Source: Streptomyces sp. CC0208 (GTDB taxonomy: Bacteria; Actinomycetota; Actinomycetes; Streptomycetales; Streptomycetaceae). Taken from it: a stretch of DNA of 64,000 nucleotides. Below the pieces are notes generated by a model. That model ran no database searches. It had not been told where the DNA came from and saw nothing but the letters and a program-made list of their open reading frames with translations. Each line of letters opens with the position of its first letter. Position 1 is the stretch's first letter. A program made the position numbers and the translations under genes. Positions 8,591 to 16,761 of the stretch are shown here, piece by piece. The DNA lies in contig NZ_CP031969.1 of assembly GCF_003443735.1 (NCBI RefSeq), positions 868,001 to 932,000 of the forward strand, given 5' to 3'.

Positions 8591-9549
8591 GTCCGTTCCT
8601 GCTGACCCGCACCCTGCCCGAGGACGCCACCGAGGCCGCCCTGCGCGCCGACGTCCTCAAGGGCCTGACGCACACGCCCAAGACCCTGCCGCCGAAGTGG
8701 TTCTACGACGCCCACGGCAGCGAACTGTTCGAGCAGATCACCGAGTTGCCCGAGTACTACCCGACCCGCGCCGAACGGGAGATCCTCGTCGCGCGCTCCG
8801 GCGAGATCGCCGCGGCGACCGGCGCCCGCACGCTGGTCGAGCTGGGTTCCGGTTCGTCGGAGAAGACCCGGTACCTGCTCGACGCGCTGACCGGACTGCA
8901 CACGTACGTCCCGGTCGACGTCAGCGAGAGCGCTCTGACCCAGGCCGGGCACGCGCTCATCGCCCAGCGGCCGGAGCTGAGCGTGCACGCGCTGATCGCC
9001 GACTTCACCGGCGGCCTGTCCCTGCCGGGGACGCCGGGCCCGCGCCTGGTGGCCTTCCTCGGCGGCACGATCGGCAACCTGCTGCCCGTCGAGCGCGCCG
9101 CGTTCCTCTCCTCCGTCCGCTCCCTGCTGTCCCCCGGTGACGCGCTGCTCCTCGGCACGGACCTGGTCAAGGACGAGAACGTGCTGGTCAGGGCGTACGA
9201 CGACGCGGCCGGGGTGACGGCCGCGTTCAACAAGAACGTCCTGACCGTCGTCAACCGCGAGCTCGGTGCCGACTTCGATCCGGGCGCCTTCGACCACGTG
9301 GCCCTCTGGGACGCCGAGAACGAGTGGATCGAGATGCGCCTGCGTTCCCGCACGGAACAGACCGTGAAGGTTCCGGCGCTGGACCTGGCCGTCGACTTCG
9401 CGGCGGACGAGGAACTGCACACCGAGATCTCGGCGAAGTTCCGCAAGGAGGGTGTCCGCGACGAACTGGCCGCCGTCGGGCTTGAGTTGGCGCACTGGTG
9501 GACGGACGGCGAGGGCCGGTTCGCGCTGTCGCTGAGCGTGGTGCGGTAG
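8587..9549 (+). CDS. egtD: L-histidine N-alpha-methyltransferase EgtD
   Basis: EgtD trimethylates the alpha-amino group of histidine with S-adenosylmethionine to form hercynine, the first intermediate of ergothioneine. The 320-residue protein shows PPKWFYDAHGSELFEQIT and LPEYYPTRAE near the N terminus, which are diagnostic for the EgtD family. LVELGSGSSEKT at about residue 80 is the SAM-binding glycine loop, and FLGGTIGNL follows. Translation starts at GTG (8587), 4 bp inside egtC. It is the last gene of the egtABCD operon, and a strong hairpin follows at 9562-9587. No classical egtE lies in the operon. Confidence 0.96.
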   Translation: MSPFLLTRTLPEDATEAALRADVLKGLTHTPKTLPPKWFYDAHGSELFEQITELPEYYPTRAEREILVARSGEIAAATGARTLVELGSGSSEKTRYLLDALTGLHTYVPVDVSESALTQAGHALIAQRPELSVHALIADFTGGLSLPGTPGPRLVAFLGGTIGNLLPVERAAFLSSVRSLLSPGDALLLGTDLVKDENVLVRAYDDAAGVTAAFNKNVLTVVNRELGADFDPGAFDHVALWDAENEWIEMRLRSRTEQTVKVPALDLAVDFAADEELHTEISAKFRKEGVRDELAAVGLELAHWWTDGEGRFALSLSVVR

Positions 9550-9561
9550 CACGCATCGCGG

Positions 9562-9587
9562 GGGGGGCCGGTTCGTCCCGGCCCCCC
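9562..9587. terminator. Bidirectional hairpin between egtD and the MalY-type gene
   Basis: GGGGGGCCGG (9562-9571) pairs perfectly with CCGGCCCCCC (9578-9587) around a 6-nt loop. It lies between two convergent genes, 12 bp after the egtD stop and 1 bp after the convergent stop, so it can end transcription from both sides. There is no U-tract, as is common in streptomycetes. Confidence 0.75.
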
Positions 9588-9588
9588 G

Positions 9589-10794
9589 TCAGCGCCGGTC
9601 GAGGGCGGTGGGGCCGAGGGCTGCGGCCATCCGCCGTACCGCCTCGGTGATCAGCTCGGGAGAGGTCGCGAGGTTCAGCCGCACGAAGCCGGCGCCGCCC
9701 GTGCCGAACGGGATGCCCGAGTTCAGGGCGACCCGGCCGCGCTCCAGGAACACGGCCGCCGGATCGTCGCCCAGCTCCAGCGCTCGGCAGTCCAGCCAGG
9801 CGAGAAAGGTGGCCTCGGCGGGTTCGTAGCGCACGGCGGGCAGTGACTCGGCGAGGAGATCGGCCAGCAGCCGGCGGTTGTCGTCGAGGCCGGCGCACAG
9901 GGCGTCGAGCCAGGCGCCGCCGTCCCGCAGCGCGGCGGTGTGGGCGAGGACGCCGACATGGCTGGGACCGTGGCCGACCTCCTCGGGAAGACGCGCGAGG
10001 TCGTCAGCCGCGTCGGGCCCGGCGACGGCCACGGCGGCCTTGAGCCCGGCCAGGTTCCACGCCTTGGTCGCCGACAGCAACGCCAGCCCGTTTCCCCCGC
10101 CCGGCACGCTCAGGTAGGGAACGAAGCTCGCGCCCGCCGCCACGAGCGGGGCGTGGATCTCGTCGGCCACGACCCGCACCCCGTACCGCTCCGCCAGCGC
10201 GGCCACGTGCGCCAGCTCCTCGGCGGAGTGCACGGTGCCGGTCGGGTTGTGCGGGCTGCACAGCAGATACGCGGGCCGGGCCGCGCCCGTGCCGACCCTC
10301 CCGAAGACGTCCTCCAGGACCCCGAGGTCGATCCGGCCGTCCGCACCGAGCGGGGCCTCGACGACCTGCCGGTCCATGTTCCCGACGAACTGATAGAAGG
10401 GCGGATACACGGGCGAGTTGACCACCACCGGATCACCCGGCCCGGAGACCAGCTTGAGCATCTCGACGATGCCCAGCATCACGTCCGGGACGATCGCCGT
10501 CCGCTCCACCGCGAGCCCGTCCCAACCCCACCGCTTGCCCGCGAAGTCGGCCAGCGCCTCGGCGTACGCCGTCCCGTACGGGTACCCGGTGTCTCCCAGC
10601 GCCACCGCGTCCCGGACGGCCTGGGCGACCGGTTCGGCCAGGGGCACGTCCATCTCGGCGACCCACAGCGGCAGCACGTCCTCGGGATAGGTCCGCCACT
10701 TCATGCTCGTACGCCGTCGGAGCTGTTCCAGGGAGAGTTGGCGCAGGGGGTTCACGATCGTGGGCGCGGGGATGTCACGAGGCATACCGTCCAT
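9589..10794 (-). CDS. MalY/PatB-family PLP-dependent aminotransferase or C-S lyase
   Basis: This 401-residue fold-type I PLP enzyme belongs to the MalY/PatB cystathionine beta-lyase group. Visible features are [17 protein letters not shown] near the N terminus, [16 protein letters not shown] (cofactor-binding), [11 protein letters not shown], and [14 protein letters not shown] with the Schiff-base lysine. The reaction in this family is usually C-S beta-elimination from cysteine conjugates, or transamination. It ends against egtD with a shared terminator. Because EgtE is itself a PLP C-S lyase, this neighbour is a candidate for the last ergothioneine step, although it faces the cluster and is not of the classical EgtE subfamily. 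The start is ATG 10794 or possibly ATG 10785. Confidence 0.88.
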   Translation of the reverse strand: MDGMPRDIPAPTIVNPLRQLSLEQLRRRTSMKWRTYPEDVLPLWVAEMDVPLAEPVAQAVRDAVALGDTGYPYGTAYAEALADFAGKRWGWDGLAVERTAIVPDVMLGIVEMLKLVSGPGDPVVVNSPVYPPFYQFVGNMDRQVVEAPLGADGRIDLGVLEDVFGRVGTGAARPAYLLCSPHNPTGTVHSAEELAHVAALAERYGVRVVADEIHAPLVAAGASFVPYLSVPGGGNGLALLSATKAWNLAGLKAAVAVAGPDAADDLARLPEEVGHGPSHVGVLAHTAALRDGGAWLDALCAGLDDNRRLLADLLAESLPAVRYEPAEATFLAWLDCRALELGDDPAAVFLERGRVALNSGIPFGTGGAGFVRLNLATSPELITEAVRRMAAALGPTALDRR

Positions 10795-10853
10795 GCACCC
10801 AAGATAGGGGCGGACGGCTCGCGCTCCGCTGCCGCCTGGGGCACGGTGGAACC

Positions 10854-11069
10854 ATGACGAACCACACCTACCGGGTGACCGAGATCGTCGGCACCTCGCC
10901 GGACGGCGTCGACCAGGCGATCCGCAACGGCATCTCCCGCGCCTCGCAGACCCTCCGCAATCTCGACTGGTTCGAGGTGACCCAAGTACGGGGCCAGATC
11001 GAGGACGGACAGATCCTGCACTGGCAGGTGGGGCTGAAGGTCGGCTTCCGCCTCGACGAGTCCGACTGA
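10854..11069 (+). CDS. Dodecin (flavin-binding storage protein)
   Basis: Dodecins form hollow twelve-subunit shells that bind flavins or CoA and buffer free flavin in the cytoplasm. The 71-residue product has the complete family pattern: an opening strand [10 protein letters not shown], a helix with [14 protein letters not shown], the strand [11 protein letters not shown] and the closing strand [13 protein letters not shown]. Trp residues in the LDWFEV and HWQV segments are in place for flavin stacking. Length is normal. It is a single gene, divergent from the MalY-type gene and convergent with the HAD gene 6 bp downstream. Confidence 0.93.
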   Translation: MTNHTYRVTEIVGTSPDGVDQAIRNGISRASQTLRNLDWFEVTQVRGQIEDGQILHWQVGLKVGFRLDESD

Positions 11070-11075
11070 CGGCTG

Positions 11076-11567
11076 TCAGGTCCGCCCCTCCTGCTCCTGC
11101 GCCACCTCCAGGGGCGCGGACGGGGCGGTCCAGCGTGCCCGTACGACGGTGAATCCGGCCCGTCGGGCGTCCTCGCAGACCAACTCGTCGTCGTCCACCA
11201 GGACCCGGATCTCCCGGGTGCGGGCGAGGCGCTTCAGGATCTCCAGCTTGGTGCGCCGGGCGGGCCGCCGGTCGTCGTTGCGGCGCATGTACACGCGCCC
11301 CTCCGGGAGGCCCTGGGCGGCGAGCCAGGCCAGCGTGTCGCGTCGGCAGCGCTCGGGGCGGCCGGTGAGATAGACGATCTCGCACTCCTCGGCGCTCTCC
11401 AGCACCAGCGCGACGCCTTCCGGGATCGGCGGATCCTCGGGCGCGGCCGCGAAGAACCCGTCCCAGTCGCGCGGGCTGCGCTCCAGGAACCGCTGTCGGT
11501 GGGCCGTGTCGGCGAGGGTGTTGTCCAGGTCGAACACGGCGAGCGGGAGCTTGTCACTGTCGGTCAC
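11076..11567 (-). CDS. HAD-family phosphatase (polynucleotide-kinase 3'-phosphatase-like)
   Basis: This 163-residue protein is a minimal HAD hydrolase. Motif I is FDLDNTLAD at residues 12-20, with Asp13 as nucleophile and Asp15 as acid/base. Motif II is in [12 protein letters not shown], and motif IV is [21 protein letters not shown] and the pattern RRDTLAWL resemble the phosphatase half of T4-type polynucleotide kinases and acid phosphatases of HAD subfamily III. It has no large cap domain, which suggests a macromolecular or bulky substrate. The start is GTG 11567, preceded by GGGTGGG. The exact substrate is unknown. Confidence 0.8.
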   Translation of the reverse strand: MTDSDKLPLAVFDLDNTLADTAHRQRFLERSPRDWDGFFAAAPEDPPIPEGVALVLESAEECEIVYLTGRPERCRRDTLAWLAAQGLPEGRVYMRRNDDRRPARRTKLEILKRLARTREIRVLVDDDELVCEDARRAGFTVVRARWTAPSAPLEVAQEQEGRT

Positions 11568-11677
11568 CCCACCCACCCTAGACCGGCGACCTTCCCGCCC
11601 CGGGCGACCACTCTTCGCCCGACTCCAGGGGCACCCCGCCCACACTCAGCGATCAGTGCAGGTTGCATGCTTCTCCC

Positions 11678-12088
11678 ATGCCTCCGACGCCCCGTACGTT
11701 CCTGACCGGCTCCGGCTCCTGCACCCTCGTCGTCTGCCGGGGGTGCTGCTGCGGAGACGCCCGCAAGCACCCCGGCACCGACCACACCTGGCAGCTTGAG
11801 CTGCTGCGGGCCGGTGCGGCCGAGCACGGCTTCCAGGTCCGTACGACCGACTGCCTGGGCCCGTGCGACCAGGCGAACGTCATCGTCGTGCGCCCCTCCA
11901 CGGCCGGGCGGCGGGCGGGCGGCAAGGCCGTGTGGATCGGGTTCGTCATGGACGACGCGGGCACCGAGGAGGTCGTGCAGTGGGCGGCGGCGGGCGGTCC
12001 GGGAATCGCCGAGCCGCCGCTCACGCTGCAGCTGCAGTTCATCGATCCGCCCCGGGAGGCCCGGGTACGGTCCCGGCGCCGCCGTTGA
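11678..12088 (+). CDS. Thioredoxin-like [2Fe-2S] ferredoxin-domain protein
   Basis: This 136-residue protein carries cysteines in the arrangement of thioredoxin-fold ferredoxins: Cys15, then a cluster at residues 20-25 (CRGCCC), and later Cys59 and Cys63 in DCLGPCDQANVIVV. The DCLGxC motif followed by a beta strand is typical of this family. The extra cysteines in the first cluster are more than the four needed for one [2Fe-2S] centre. The start is ATG 11678; an in-frame TTG at 11663 is less likely. It ends just before the Zur-type operator at 12090, so it is upstream of, not inside, the zinc-responsive unit. The electron-transfer partner is unknown. Confidence 0.72.
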   Translation: MPPTPRTFLTGSGSCTLVVCRGCCCGDARKHPGTDHTWQLELLRAGAAEHGFQVRTTDCLGPCDQANVIVVRPSTAGRRAGGKAVWIGFVMDDAGTEEVVQWAAAGGPGIAEPPLTLQLQFIDPPREARVRSRRRR

Positions 12089-12089
12089 T

Positions 12090-12110
12090 TGTTAATGGGA
12101 TCCATTTTCA
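12090..12110 (+). promoter_or_regulatory. Zur-type operator upstream of the L32 paralogue
   Basis: TGTTAATGGGATCCATTTTCA is reported here by position: outer TG/CA and inner AATGG/CCATT are symmetric about 12100. The right half CATTTTCA equals the half-site of known streptomycete Zur boxes (TGAAAATG...CATTTTCA); the left half differs at two positions. It lies about 50 bp upstream of the L32 start, in the promoter region. Zur with zinc would bind here and repress. Confidence 0.75.
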
Positions 12111-12160
12111 TGTAGCGTCCTCGATGCCCACCCATCGAGGCCCCTGAAGAGGTTCCCGCC

Positions 12161-12331
12161 ATGGCTGTCCCCAAGCGGAAGATGTCCCGCAGCAACACCC
12201 GCCACCGCCGCGCGCAGTGGAAGGCCACCACCCCCCAGCTGGTGCCGGTCACGATCGACGGCGTCGCACATCTCGTCCCGCAGCACCTGGTCAAGGCATA
12301 CGAGCGCGGCCTGCTGCGCCCCGAGGGCTGA
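12161..12331 (+). CDS. rpmF: Ribosomal protein bL32, zinc-independent (C-minus) paralogue
   Basis: This 56-residue protein has the standard bL32 start [21 protein letters not shown]. It contains no cysteine, so it lacks the zinc ribbon of the normal form. Such C-minus paralogues replace the zinc-binding versions in ribosomes when zinc is scarce and free zinc for other uses. The Zur-type operator at 12090-12110 in its promoter fits this role. The ATG at 12161 is preceded by GAAGAGG at 12146-12152. In related genomes a COG0523 (CobW-like) GTPase is often co-regulated; here only a remnant of one follows directly, overlapping the L32 stop region. Confidence 0.93.
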   Translation: MAVPKRKMSRSNTRHRRAQWKATTPQLVPVTIDGVAHLVPQHLVKAYERGLLRPEG

Positions 12332-12332
12332 G

Positions 12333-12590
12333 GAGCTCGCCAACCGCGAAGTCGAGATGGCCAACGGCTGCATCTGCTGCACCCTGCGCGACGACCTCCT
12401 CGAGGAGGTGGACCGGCTGGCCCGCGAGGACCGCTTCGACCATCTGGTCTCCTCCACCGTCTTCCGCTCCGGACTCCCCTTCCAGGCGCCGTACGCGCAG
12501 GAACTCGTCTTCATCGGGACGGGGTTGGAGCGTGACGCGCTGCGCCACGCCCTCGCGTCCTGCCTCCTGACCCCGGGCGAGGACCGCCCG
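12333..12590 (+). pseudogene. Remnant of a CobW/COG0523 zinc-chaperone GTPase
   Basis: Immediately after the L32 stop, one open frame encodes EVEMANGCICCTLRDDLLEEVDRLARE, in which the GCICC motif is the metal-binding CxCC signature of COG0523 GTPases. After DRFDHLV it jumps directly to AQELVFIGTGLERDALRHALASCLL, which is the family's C-terminal domain. The P-loop half and the central part are both missing, so about 85 of some 380 residues remain. No start codon with a ribosome-binding site is evident. Two deletions of an original zur-regulated rpmF-cobW pair would explain it. The open frame continues to 13373, but that part is a shadow of the next gene. Confidence 0.8.
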
Positions 12591-12611
12591 CTCGTCGGAC
12601 GGAACCCACAC

Positions 12612-13319
12612 TCACGCCGCCGTGTCGTAGAACTCCGCGCGCACACGGCGCAGCCACGCCTCGGCCGGCCCCTCGTCGGGCCGGTCCGGCAGCGCGCTGC
12701 GGGTCTCGGCGAACGCGGTCTCGTAGTGGGCGAGCAGGCTCCGGGCCGCCCCGGGATCGGCGGCGACGGCGTCCCCGAAGCGGTGGTACTCGTCCGGGTC
12801 CTCGACCCGCACCGCGAGCCGACCGGTGGTGTAAAGCTGCAGACCCTGATGGCAGAGCCGCTTGAGGTGCCGGGCGTGCTTGGCGGTGCGGTGATCGCCG
12901 CCACGGCTCTCCAGCTTCCTGAACTGCTGGGTGGCGTACCCGAGATAGGCGTCCCGGACGCGCTGCGAGCTCAGGAACGACCCCCGGATGCCGATGAGTT
13001 CGTCGCCCAGCGCCGTGCGCACCTCGTACAGCTCGTCCGGCAGCCACACCAGCTCCATGACGGTCGGGTTGCCGCCGAGGGCGAGTCGGCACCACTTCGC
13101 CGCCTCGTGCAGGGTGCGGTCCGGCGCCGTGGTGACGTGGGACTCCTTCGGGCTGCGCAGGCCGAGCAGGGTCTCGGTGGGCGCGGCGAACAGGCCGAGC
13201 CGGTCCACGTCGGAGCCCTCGCGGGCGAGTCCGTACGCGGTCGAGCCGACGACGCCGGAGAGCAGGATGTTCTGGACGGTCACGAGACCATTGTGCTGAC
13301 CTGCGGCGATCGCGGTCAT
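12612..13319 (-). CDS. Nucleotidyltransferase-domain protein
   Basis: This 235-residue protein has the DNA polymerase beta-type nucleotidyltransferase signature: GSTAYG at residues 25-30 followed by the metal-binding D-x-D at Asp37 and Asp39 (GSDVDRLG). The long helical C-terminal part matches stand-alone predicted nucleotidyltransferases found in bacteria and phages, whose targets (tRNA, nucleotide or protein) are mostly unknown. The start is given as ATG 13319; GTG 13283 is an alternative that removes 12 residues, and neither has a strong ribosome-binding site. It is divergent from the flavin monooxygenase. Confidence 0.75.
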   Translation of the reverse strand: MTAIAAGQHNGLVTVQNILLSGVVGSTAYGLAREGSDVDRLGLFAAPTETLLGLRSPKESHVTTAPDRTLHEAAKWCRLALGGNPTVMELVWLPDELYEVRTALGDELIGIRGSFLSSQRVRDAYLGYATQQFRKLESRGGDHRTAKHARHLKRLCHQGLQLYTTGRLAVRVEDPDEYHRFGDAVAADPGAARSLLAHYETAFAETRSALPDRPDEGPAEAWLRRVRAEFYDTAA

Positions 13320-13380
13320 CCGGTTTTCGCGGCGGTCCCGGTGGCGGGAATACCGCGTCCGGTCACGTGTTGAACCCGGT

Positions 13381-14379
13381 GTGAGTTCCCTGACCGCCGC
13401 CACCCGCTTCTCCGTCCTCGACCGCTCCCGCACCCGCGAGGGCGGCACGAACGCGCAGGCGCTCCAGGACACCGTACGGCTGGCACAGGAGCTCGAGGGG
13501 CTCGGCTACCACCGGTTCTGGGTCTCGGAGCACCACGGCGTGCCGGGAGTCGCGGGCTCCGCGCCGACCGTGCTGGCGGCCGCCGTGGCCGCGGCCACGC
13601 ACACCATCCGGGTCGGCACCGGTGGCGTGATGCTGCCGAACCACCAACCCCTGGTCGTCGCCGAGCAGTTCGGGGTGCTGGAGTCCCTCTTTCCCGGCCG
13701 GATCGACATGGGCCTGGGCCGCTCGGTCGGCTTCACCGACGGCGTCCGCAGGGCGCTGGGCCGCGGCAAGGACGACGCCGACGACTTCGCCGTACAGCTG
13801 GAAGAACTCCTGGGCTGGTTCCGCGGCACGTCCGAGACGGGGGTGCGGGCCCGCCCGGCCGAGGGCCTGGCCGTGCCGCCCTTCGTGCTGGCCATGGGCG
13901 AGGGCGCCGCGATCGCGGCCCGCGCGGGCCTGCCGATGGTCATCGGCGACCTCAGGAACCGCGAGAGGATGCAGCGCGGCATCGACCACTACCGCGGGCG
14001 TTTCCGGCCCTCTCCCTGGGCGCCGGAACCGTATGTCGTCATCTCCGGGACGGTCGCGGTGGCCGCCACCCCCGAGGAGGCGCGGCGCCTGTTGATCCCG
14101 GAGGCCTGGTCGATGGCGTACTCGCGGACCCACGGCACCTTCCCGCCCCTGCCGCCCGCCGAACGCGTCGAGGCGCTCGCGATGACGGCCAGGGAGCAGG
14201 GCCTGTACGAGTCCGGGCTCGCCGGTCACATCGCGGGCACCGAGGAGCAGGTCGCCCACGAGCTGGAGACGGTCCTGAAGGAGACGGGGGCCGACGAGGT
14301 CCTGGTCACGACCAGCACGTACGACCGCGAGGCCCTGCTGGAGTCCTATCGGCGGCTGGCGACGATCACCTCCGGTTAG
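13381..14379 (+). CDS. LLM-class flavin-dependent oxidoreductase (luciferase-like monooxygenase)
   Basis: This 332-residue protein is a bacterial luciferase-like TIM-barrel enzyme that uses FMNH2 or F420. Diagnostic segments are LAQELEGLGYHRFWVSEHHG, the luciferase-family helix and active-site His pair, IRVGTGGVMLPNHQPLVVAEQFGVLESLFPGRIDMGLGR, and a C-terminal AGTEEQV...GADEVLV segment. The substrate cannot be predicted; most streptomycetes hold several of these. The GTG at 13381 has no strong ribosome-binding site, and the divergent spacer to the nucleotidyltransferase gene is only 61 bp. Ten bases separate it from the UvrA-like gene, so the two are probably co-transcribed. Confidence 0.9.
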   Translation: MSSLTAATRFSVLDRSRTREGGTNAQALQDTVRLAQELEGLGYHRFWVSEHHGVPGVAGSAPTVLAAAVAAATHTIRVGTGGVMLPNHQPLVVAEQFGVLESLFPGRIDMGLGRSVGFTDGVRRALGRGKDDADDFAVQLEELLGWFRGTSETGVRARPAEGLAVPPFVLAMGEGAAIAARAGLPMVIGDLRNRERMQRGIDHYRGRFRPSPWAPEPYVVISGTVAVAATPEEARRLLIPEAWSMAYSRTHGTFPPLPPAERVEALAMTAREQGLYESGLAGHIAGTEEQVAHELETVLKETGADEVLVTTSTYDREALLESYRRLATITSG

Positions 14380-14389
14380 AGTCGTTCTC

Positions 14390-16738
14390 ATGCACGGCAC
14401 CCACGGCTCCCACGACCCGTACGTCCGCGTCCGCGGTGCCCGTGAGCACAATCTTCAGGGGGTGGATGTCGACATCCCGCGGGATGTGCTCGCCGTGTTC
14501 ACGGGGGTGTCGGGGTCCGGGAAGTCGTCGCTGGCGTTCGGGACGATCTACGCGGAGGCCCAGCGGCGGTACTTCGAGTCGGTGGCGCCGTATGCGCGTC
14601 GGCTGATTCACCAGGTGGGGGCGCCGAAGGTCGGGGAGATCACCGGGTTGCCGCCGGCGGTCTCTCTTCAGCAGCGGCGTTCGGCGCCTACGTCCCGGTC
14701 GTCCGTCGGCACGGTCACCAACCTCTCGAACTCGCTGCGCATGCTGTTCTCGCGGGCCGGGGCATACCCGCCGGGTGCCGAGCGGCTCGACTCGGACTCG
14801 TTCTCCCCCAACACGGCCGTCGGCGCCTGTCCGGAGTGTCACGGGCTCGGACGGGTCCACCGTACGACCGAGCGGTCGCTGGTGCCCGACCCGTCGCTGT
14901 CGATCCGGGAGGGTGCCATCGCCGCGTGGCCCGGTGCCTGGCAGGGCAAGAACCTGCGGGACATCCTCGACACACTCGGGTACGACGTGGACCGGCCCTG
15001 GCGGGAGCTGTCCGCCGAGGAGCGGGAGTGGATCCTGTTCACCGACGAGCAGCCGGTGGTCACCGTGCACCCGGTGCGGGACGCGGACCGGATCCAACGC
15101 CCCTACCAGGGCACGTACATGAGCGCCCGCCGCTATGTGCTGAAGACCTTCGCGGACTCCAAGAGCCAGACGCTCAGGGCGAAGGCGGAGCGGTTCCTGG
15201 TCTCCGCGCCCTGCCCGGTGTGCGGCGGCAGCAGGCTGCGTCCGGAGGCGATGGCGGTGACGTTCAACGGCCGTACGATCGCCGAGCTGGCGGCTGTGCC
15301 GCTGGTGGAACTGGCCTCGATGCTCGACGCACGGTCCGAGACCGCGCGCTTCCTCACCGAGGACCTCACCTCCCGGATCGCCCCGGTGATCGAACTCGGC
15401 CTCGGCTACCTCAGCCTGGACCGCGCCACCCCCACCCTGTCCGCCGGTGAACTCCAACGGCTGCGGCTGGCAACCCAGTTGCGGTCCGGGCTGTTCGGGG
15501 TCGTGTACGTCCTCGACGAACCCTCCGCCGGACTGCACCCCGCGGACACCGAGGCGCTGCTGACCGTGCTGGACCGGCTGAAGGCGGCCGGCAACTCGGT
15601 GTTCGTGGTGGAGCACCACCTGGACGTCATGCGGGGCGCGGACTGGCTGGTGGACGTCGGGCCGCTGGCGGGCGAGCACGGCGGCCGGGTGCTGCACAGC
15701 GGGCCGCCGGCCGGGCTGGCGGCGGTCGAGGAGTCGGCCACGGCACGGTTCCTGTTCGACCGCTCCCCCGCCCCGGCCCGCCAAGTGCGATCCCCCCGAG
15801 GGCTCTTGAAGGTGGGTCCGGTCTCCAGGCACAACCTGCGCCAGGTCACGGCCGAGTTCCCGCTGGGAGTGCTCACGGCGGTCACCGGGGTGTCGGGCTC
15901 GGGCAAGTCCACGCTGGTCGGCGAGATCACGGAGGAGCTGGAGGGGGTGGGCCGGCTGGTCTCGGTCGACCAGAAGCCGATCGGCCGGACCCCGCGCTCC
16001 AACCTGGCGACCTACACGGGCCTGTTCGACACCGTGCGCAAGGTGTTCGCCGCCACCGACGAGGCACGGCAACGCGGTTACGGCGTGGGGCGGTTCTCGT
16101 TCAACGTGGCGGGAGGGCGCTGCGAGACCTGCCAGGGCGAGGGGTTCGTGAGCGTGGAGCTGCTCTTCCTGCCGAGCACCTACGCGCCCTGCCCGGACTG
16201 CGGCGGCGCACGCTACAACCCCGAGACGCTCGAAGTGACGTACCGGGGACGCAACATCGCCCAGGTGCTCGACCTCACGGTGGAGGCGGCGGCGGACTTC
16301 TTCGCCGACTCCCCGTCCGTGGCCCGCAGCCTGACCACCCTCCTCGACGTCGGTCTCGGCTATCTGCACCTCGGGCAGCCCGCCACCGAGCTCTCCGGCG
16401 GCGAGGCCCAGCGCATCAAGCTCGCGAGCGAACTCCAGCGCGTGCACCGCGCCCACACCCTCTACCTCCTCGACGAACCCACCACCGGTCTCCACCCGGC
16501 CGACGTCGAGGTCCTGATGCGCCAACTGCACGGCCTCGTCGACGCCGGCCACACGGTGATCGTCGTCGAGCACGACATGTCGGTCGTGGCGGGCGCGGAC
16601 TGGGTGATCGACCTGGGCCCGGGCGGCGGCGACGCGGGCGGCCGGATCGTGGCGACGGGCGTACCGGGAGCCGTGGCCGAGGCGGCGGGCAGCACCACGG
16701 CGCCCTACCTGGCACGGACGCTGGGCAAGGATTGCTGA
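14390..16738 (+). CDS. UvrA-like ABC excision/drug-resistance protein (class II, short form)
   Basis: This 782-residue protein has two ABC ATPase modules like UvrA. Walker A motifs are GVSGSGKSS at about residues 39-47 and GVSGSGKST at about 500, and the two signature motifs read LSAGELQRLRLATQL and LSGGEAQRIKLASEL. Zinc-binding CxxC pairs appear in CPECHGLG, CPVCGGSRL, CETCQGEGF and CPDCGGARYN. Canonical UvrA is about 950 residues; the shorter length fits class II UvrA (UvrA2/DrrC type), which lacks the UvrB-interaction region and is associated with tolerance to DNA-intercalating compounds. It acts on cytoplasmic DNA. Whether it confers resistance is inference. Confidence 0.88.
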   Translation: MHGTHGSHDPYVRVRGAREHNLQGVDVDIPRDVLAVFTGVSGSGKSSLAFGTIYAEAQRRYFESVAPYARRLIHQVGAPKVGEITGLPPAVSLQQRRSAPTSRSSVGTVTNLSNSLRMLFSRAGAYPPGAERLDSDSFSPNTAVGACPECHGLGRVHRTTERSLVPDPSLSIREGAIAAWPGAWQGKNLRDILDTLGYDVDRPWRELSAEEREWILFTDEQPVVTVHPVRDADRIQRPYQGTYMSARRYVLKTFADSKSQTLRAKAERFLVSAPCPVCGGSRLRPEAMAVTFNGRTIAELAAVPLVELASMLDARSETARFLTEDLTSRIAPVIELGLGYLSLDRATPTLSAGELQRLRLATQLRSGLFGVVYVLDEPSAGLHPADTEALLTVLDRLKAAGNSVFVVEHHLDVMRGADWLVDVGPLAGEHGGRVLHSGPPAGLAAVEESATARFLFDRSPAPARQVRSPRGLLKVGPVSRHNLRQVTAEFPLGVLTAVTGVSGSGKSTLVGEITEELEGVGRLVSVDQKPIGRTPRSNLATYTGLFDTVRKVFAATDEARQRGYGVGRFSFNVAGGRCETCQGEGFVSVELLFLPSTYAPCPDCGGARYNPETLEVTYRGRNIAQVLDLTVEAAADFFADSPSVARSLTTLLDVGLGYLHLGQPATELSGGEAQRIKLASELQRVHRAHTLYLLDEPTTGLHPADVEVLMRQLHGLVDAGHTVIVVEHDMSVVAGADWVIDLGPGGGDAGGRIVATGVPGAVAEAAGSTTAPYLARTLGKDC

Positions 16739-16761
16739 TGCCGACCGCGGTCCTTCGGCCG

